Positions 6,089 through 6,934 of a DNA stretch of 6,934 nt are shown here, piece after piece. Location: positions 5,653-12,586 of the forward strand of contig DOZU01000156.1 of the NCBI GenBank assembly GCA_003517845.1, in the 5' to 3' direction. Position 1 is the stretch's first letter. The number at the start of each line of letters is the position of its first letter. Below the pieces are notes generated by a model. It did no database searches and had not been told where the DNA came from. It saw only the letters and a list, made by a program, of their open reading frames with translations. Both the position numbers and the translations under genes were made by a program. This DNA is from Clostridiales bacterium. GTDB lineage: Bacteria; Bacillota; Sulfobacillia; UBA995.

Positions 6089-6934
6089 GGCAGAAACCTC
6101 CTCACCAGCATGTCGACGAGCAGGTCTTCGCAGCCCGGCGCTACCCGCGGCGCTCCCCGAGCGGACGGCACCGGCGGGCCGTATACGGCGATCACTTCGC
6201 CGCGTACTTGCGGTGCAGGATGCTCGCCTGCCACCAGGATCCGGGGGACATCTTCCTCCTTGAACCCCTCGCCAAGTACGAGGTCGATGGGTGCGATCGC
6301 CGCAAGATACACGGCGAGCTGTCGCAAGTCCCTTCGCGGCACTTCCGCCCCGACGAACGCGCTCCCCGGCCTGACCAGGCCCACCGCCGCGGCCCCTGCC
6401 CGACGGAAGCGCCACGTGTCTTTGCCGGGAACGTCGAGTTCGGCGTCTTCATGGCGAGTGCTCTTGACGGCCCCTACCCGATAACCCCGCGCTGTCAGCC
6501 CGGACAAGAGCTTCTCGAGCAACGTGGTCTTGCCCCGGCCGGAGAAACCGGTCACCGCCACCACGGGAATGCGACGTAAGGTTAGCGCTCGGCAGTAGTC
6601 ATCCGGGGTATTGACATTGAAGAAATCCTCGGGGCGCCGGCCAAAACCTATGAGTTCCGCCGGGTCCACCACCCGCACCTGGGCCCGCGGGAAGAAGTCG
6701 GCCACCCGGAATCGCCCGGCGTCCAGGCTGGCGCTTATCAATGGGAGACAGGACCGGTGGTAGACGGCGTGAAGCGGTTCGAGGTAGCCGGGTGCGCTCT
6801 CGGGGACGACTACCTGAAACCCGCCGGCGGCGCGGCACAATCCCTGAACCAGGTCGGGGTTCAGGAACGGCATGTCGCAGGCCACGACGAATACATAGGG
6901 ATGGCTGGACGCGCTGACGGCATCCTGGATGCCC
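6064..6934 (-). CDS. MobA-MobB fusion, molybdenum cofactor guanylylation (5' end outside window)
   Basis: MobA transfers GMP from GTP to molybdopterin, giving the guanine dinucleotide cofactor used by enzymes such as formate dehydrogenase and nitrate reductase; MobB is its GTP-binding partner. The frame is open to the right edge, so about 289 residues are visible and the N-terminal nucleotide-binding loop of MobA is missing. The first visible residues (GIQDAVSASSHPYVFVVACD) continue directly into VVACDMPFL, a MobA hallmark. EPLHAVYHRS and FFNVNTPDDY close the MobA part near 6580. The MobB part carries a P-loop (VTGFSGRGKTTL), VGAVKSTRHED, DVPGKDTWRFRRAGA and VLGEGFKEE, each matching a known MobB block with small changes (for example KSTRH where KHTHH is common). 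It ends TGA at 6064-6066, 25 bases into the capA-like gene. The GTG at 6885 falls within conserved MobA sequence, so it is not the real start. Confidence 0.92.
   Translation of the reverse strand, partial: GIQDAVSASSHPYVFVVACDMPFLNPDLVQGLCRAAGGFQVVVPESAPGYLEPLHAVYHRSCLPLISASLDAGRFRVADFFPRAQVRVVDPAELIGFGRRPEDFFNVNTPDDYCRALTLRRIPVVAVTGFSGRGKTTLLEKLLSGLTARGYRVGAVKSTRHEDAELDVPGKDTWRFRRAGAAAVGLVRPGSAFVGAEVPRRDLRQLAVYLAAIAPIDLVLGEGFKEEDVPRILVAGEHPAPQVRGEVIAVYGPPVPSARGAPRVAPGCEDLLVDMLVRRFLPWRAPAPP
6097..6102 (-). promoter_or_regulatory. Ribosome-binding site fixing the capA-like start
   Basis: On the minus strand AGGAGG is followed by TTTCTGCC and the ATG at 6088, an eight-base spacing. It lies within the last codons of the mob gene, so the capA-like gene is probably translated by coupling or re-initiation. 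It also argues against the 109-codon upstream extension of the open frame. Confidence 0.8.

Noticed and set aside
6089..6415. N-terminal extension of the capA-like frame by 109 codons
   Set aside because: The extension is Arg/Gly/Pro-rich with no family similarity and lies wholly under the mob gene. The ATG at 6088 has an ideal ribosome-binding site and is followed by a sensible membrane anchor.
5675..6484. Plus-strand open frame (269 codons) opposite the capA-like and mob genes
   Set aside because: It is low-complexity, without motifs or a good ribosome-binding site, and both genes beneath it are clearly coding on the minus strand.

Overview
The window reads as chromosomal DNA from a GC-rich member of the Bacillota, probably a clostridial or thermophilic lineage. 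Three things support this. A serine-type T-box riboswitch lies in front of seryl-tRNA synthetase. A DnaD-repeat protein is paired with a DnaI/DnaC-type helicase loader, the Bacillota primosome arrangement. The start regions carry strong AGGAGG ribosome-binding sites, and both GTG and TTG starts occur. No mobile element, CRISPR array, tRNA or rRNA was seen.

Layout. Positions 1-311 hold a promoter-like pair of hexamers and a T-box leader whose stem I, kink-turn, specifier loop, antiterminator and competing terminator can be paired by eye. The specifier loop offers UCC (Ser), and the T-box bulge UGGC matches a tRNA with discriminator G, as tRNA-Ser has. The leader feeds serS (312-1580, + strand). 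Everything else is on the minus strand and reads from right to left: a MobA-MobB fusion cut by the right edge (6064 to beyond 6934); a membrane-anchored protein joining a periplasmic-binding-protein-like domain to a CapA phosphoesterase-like domain (4322-6088); a P-loop protein with a C-terminal Asp23/Gls24 domain (3489-4322); a protein with two DnaD repeats (2445-3425); and a DnaI/DnaC-type helicase loader (1547-2554).

The five minus-strand genes are tightly packed. The capA-like gene starts inside the mob gene. The capA stop and the next GTG start share one base. Only a 63-base gap precedes the dnaD-like gene, and that gene overlaps the loader by about 110 bases. They probably form one transcription unit with its promoter outside the window. 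The last two genes should act together to load the replicative helicase, as the adjacent dnaB-dnaI pair does in Bacillus subtilis. The link between them, molybdenum-cofactor guanylylation and cell-envelope functions is positional only. The loader gene converges on serS and their coding ends overlap by 34 bases.

The least ordinary items are two domain fusions (PBP-like + CapA, and P-loop + Asp23), the long out-of-frame overlap of the two replication genes, and the overlapping convergent ends. Nothing here clearly amounts to a wholly new system.
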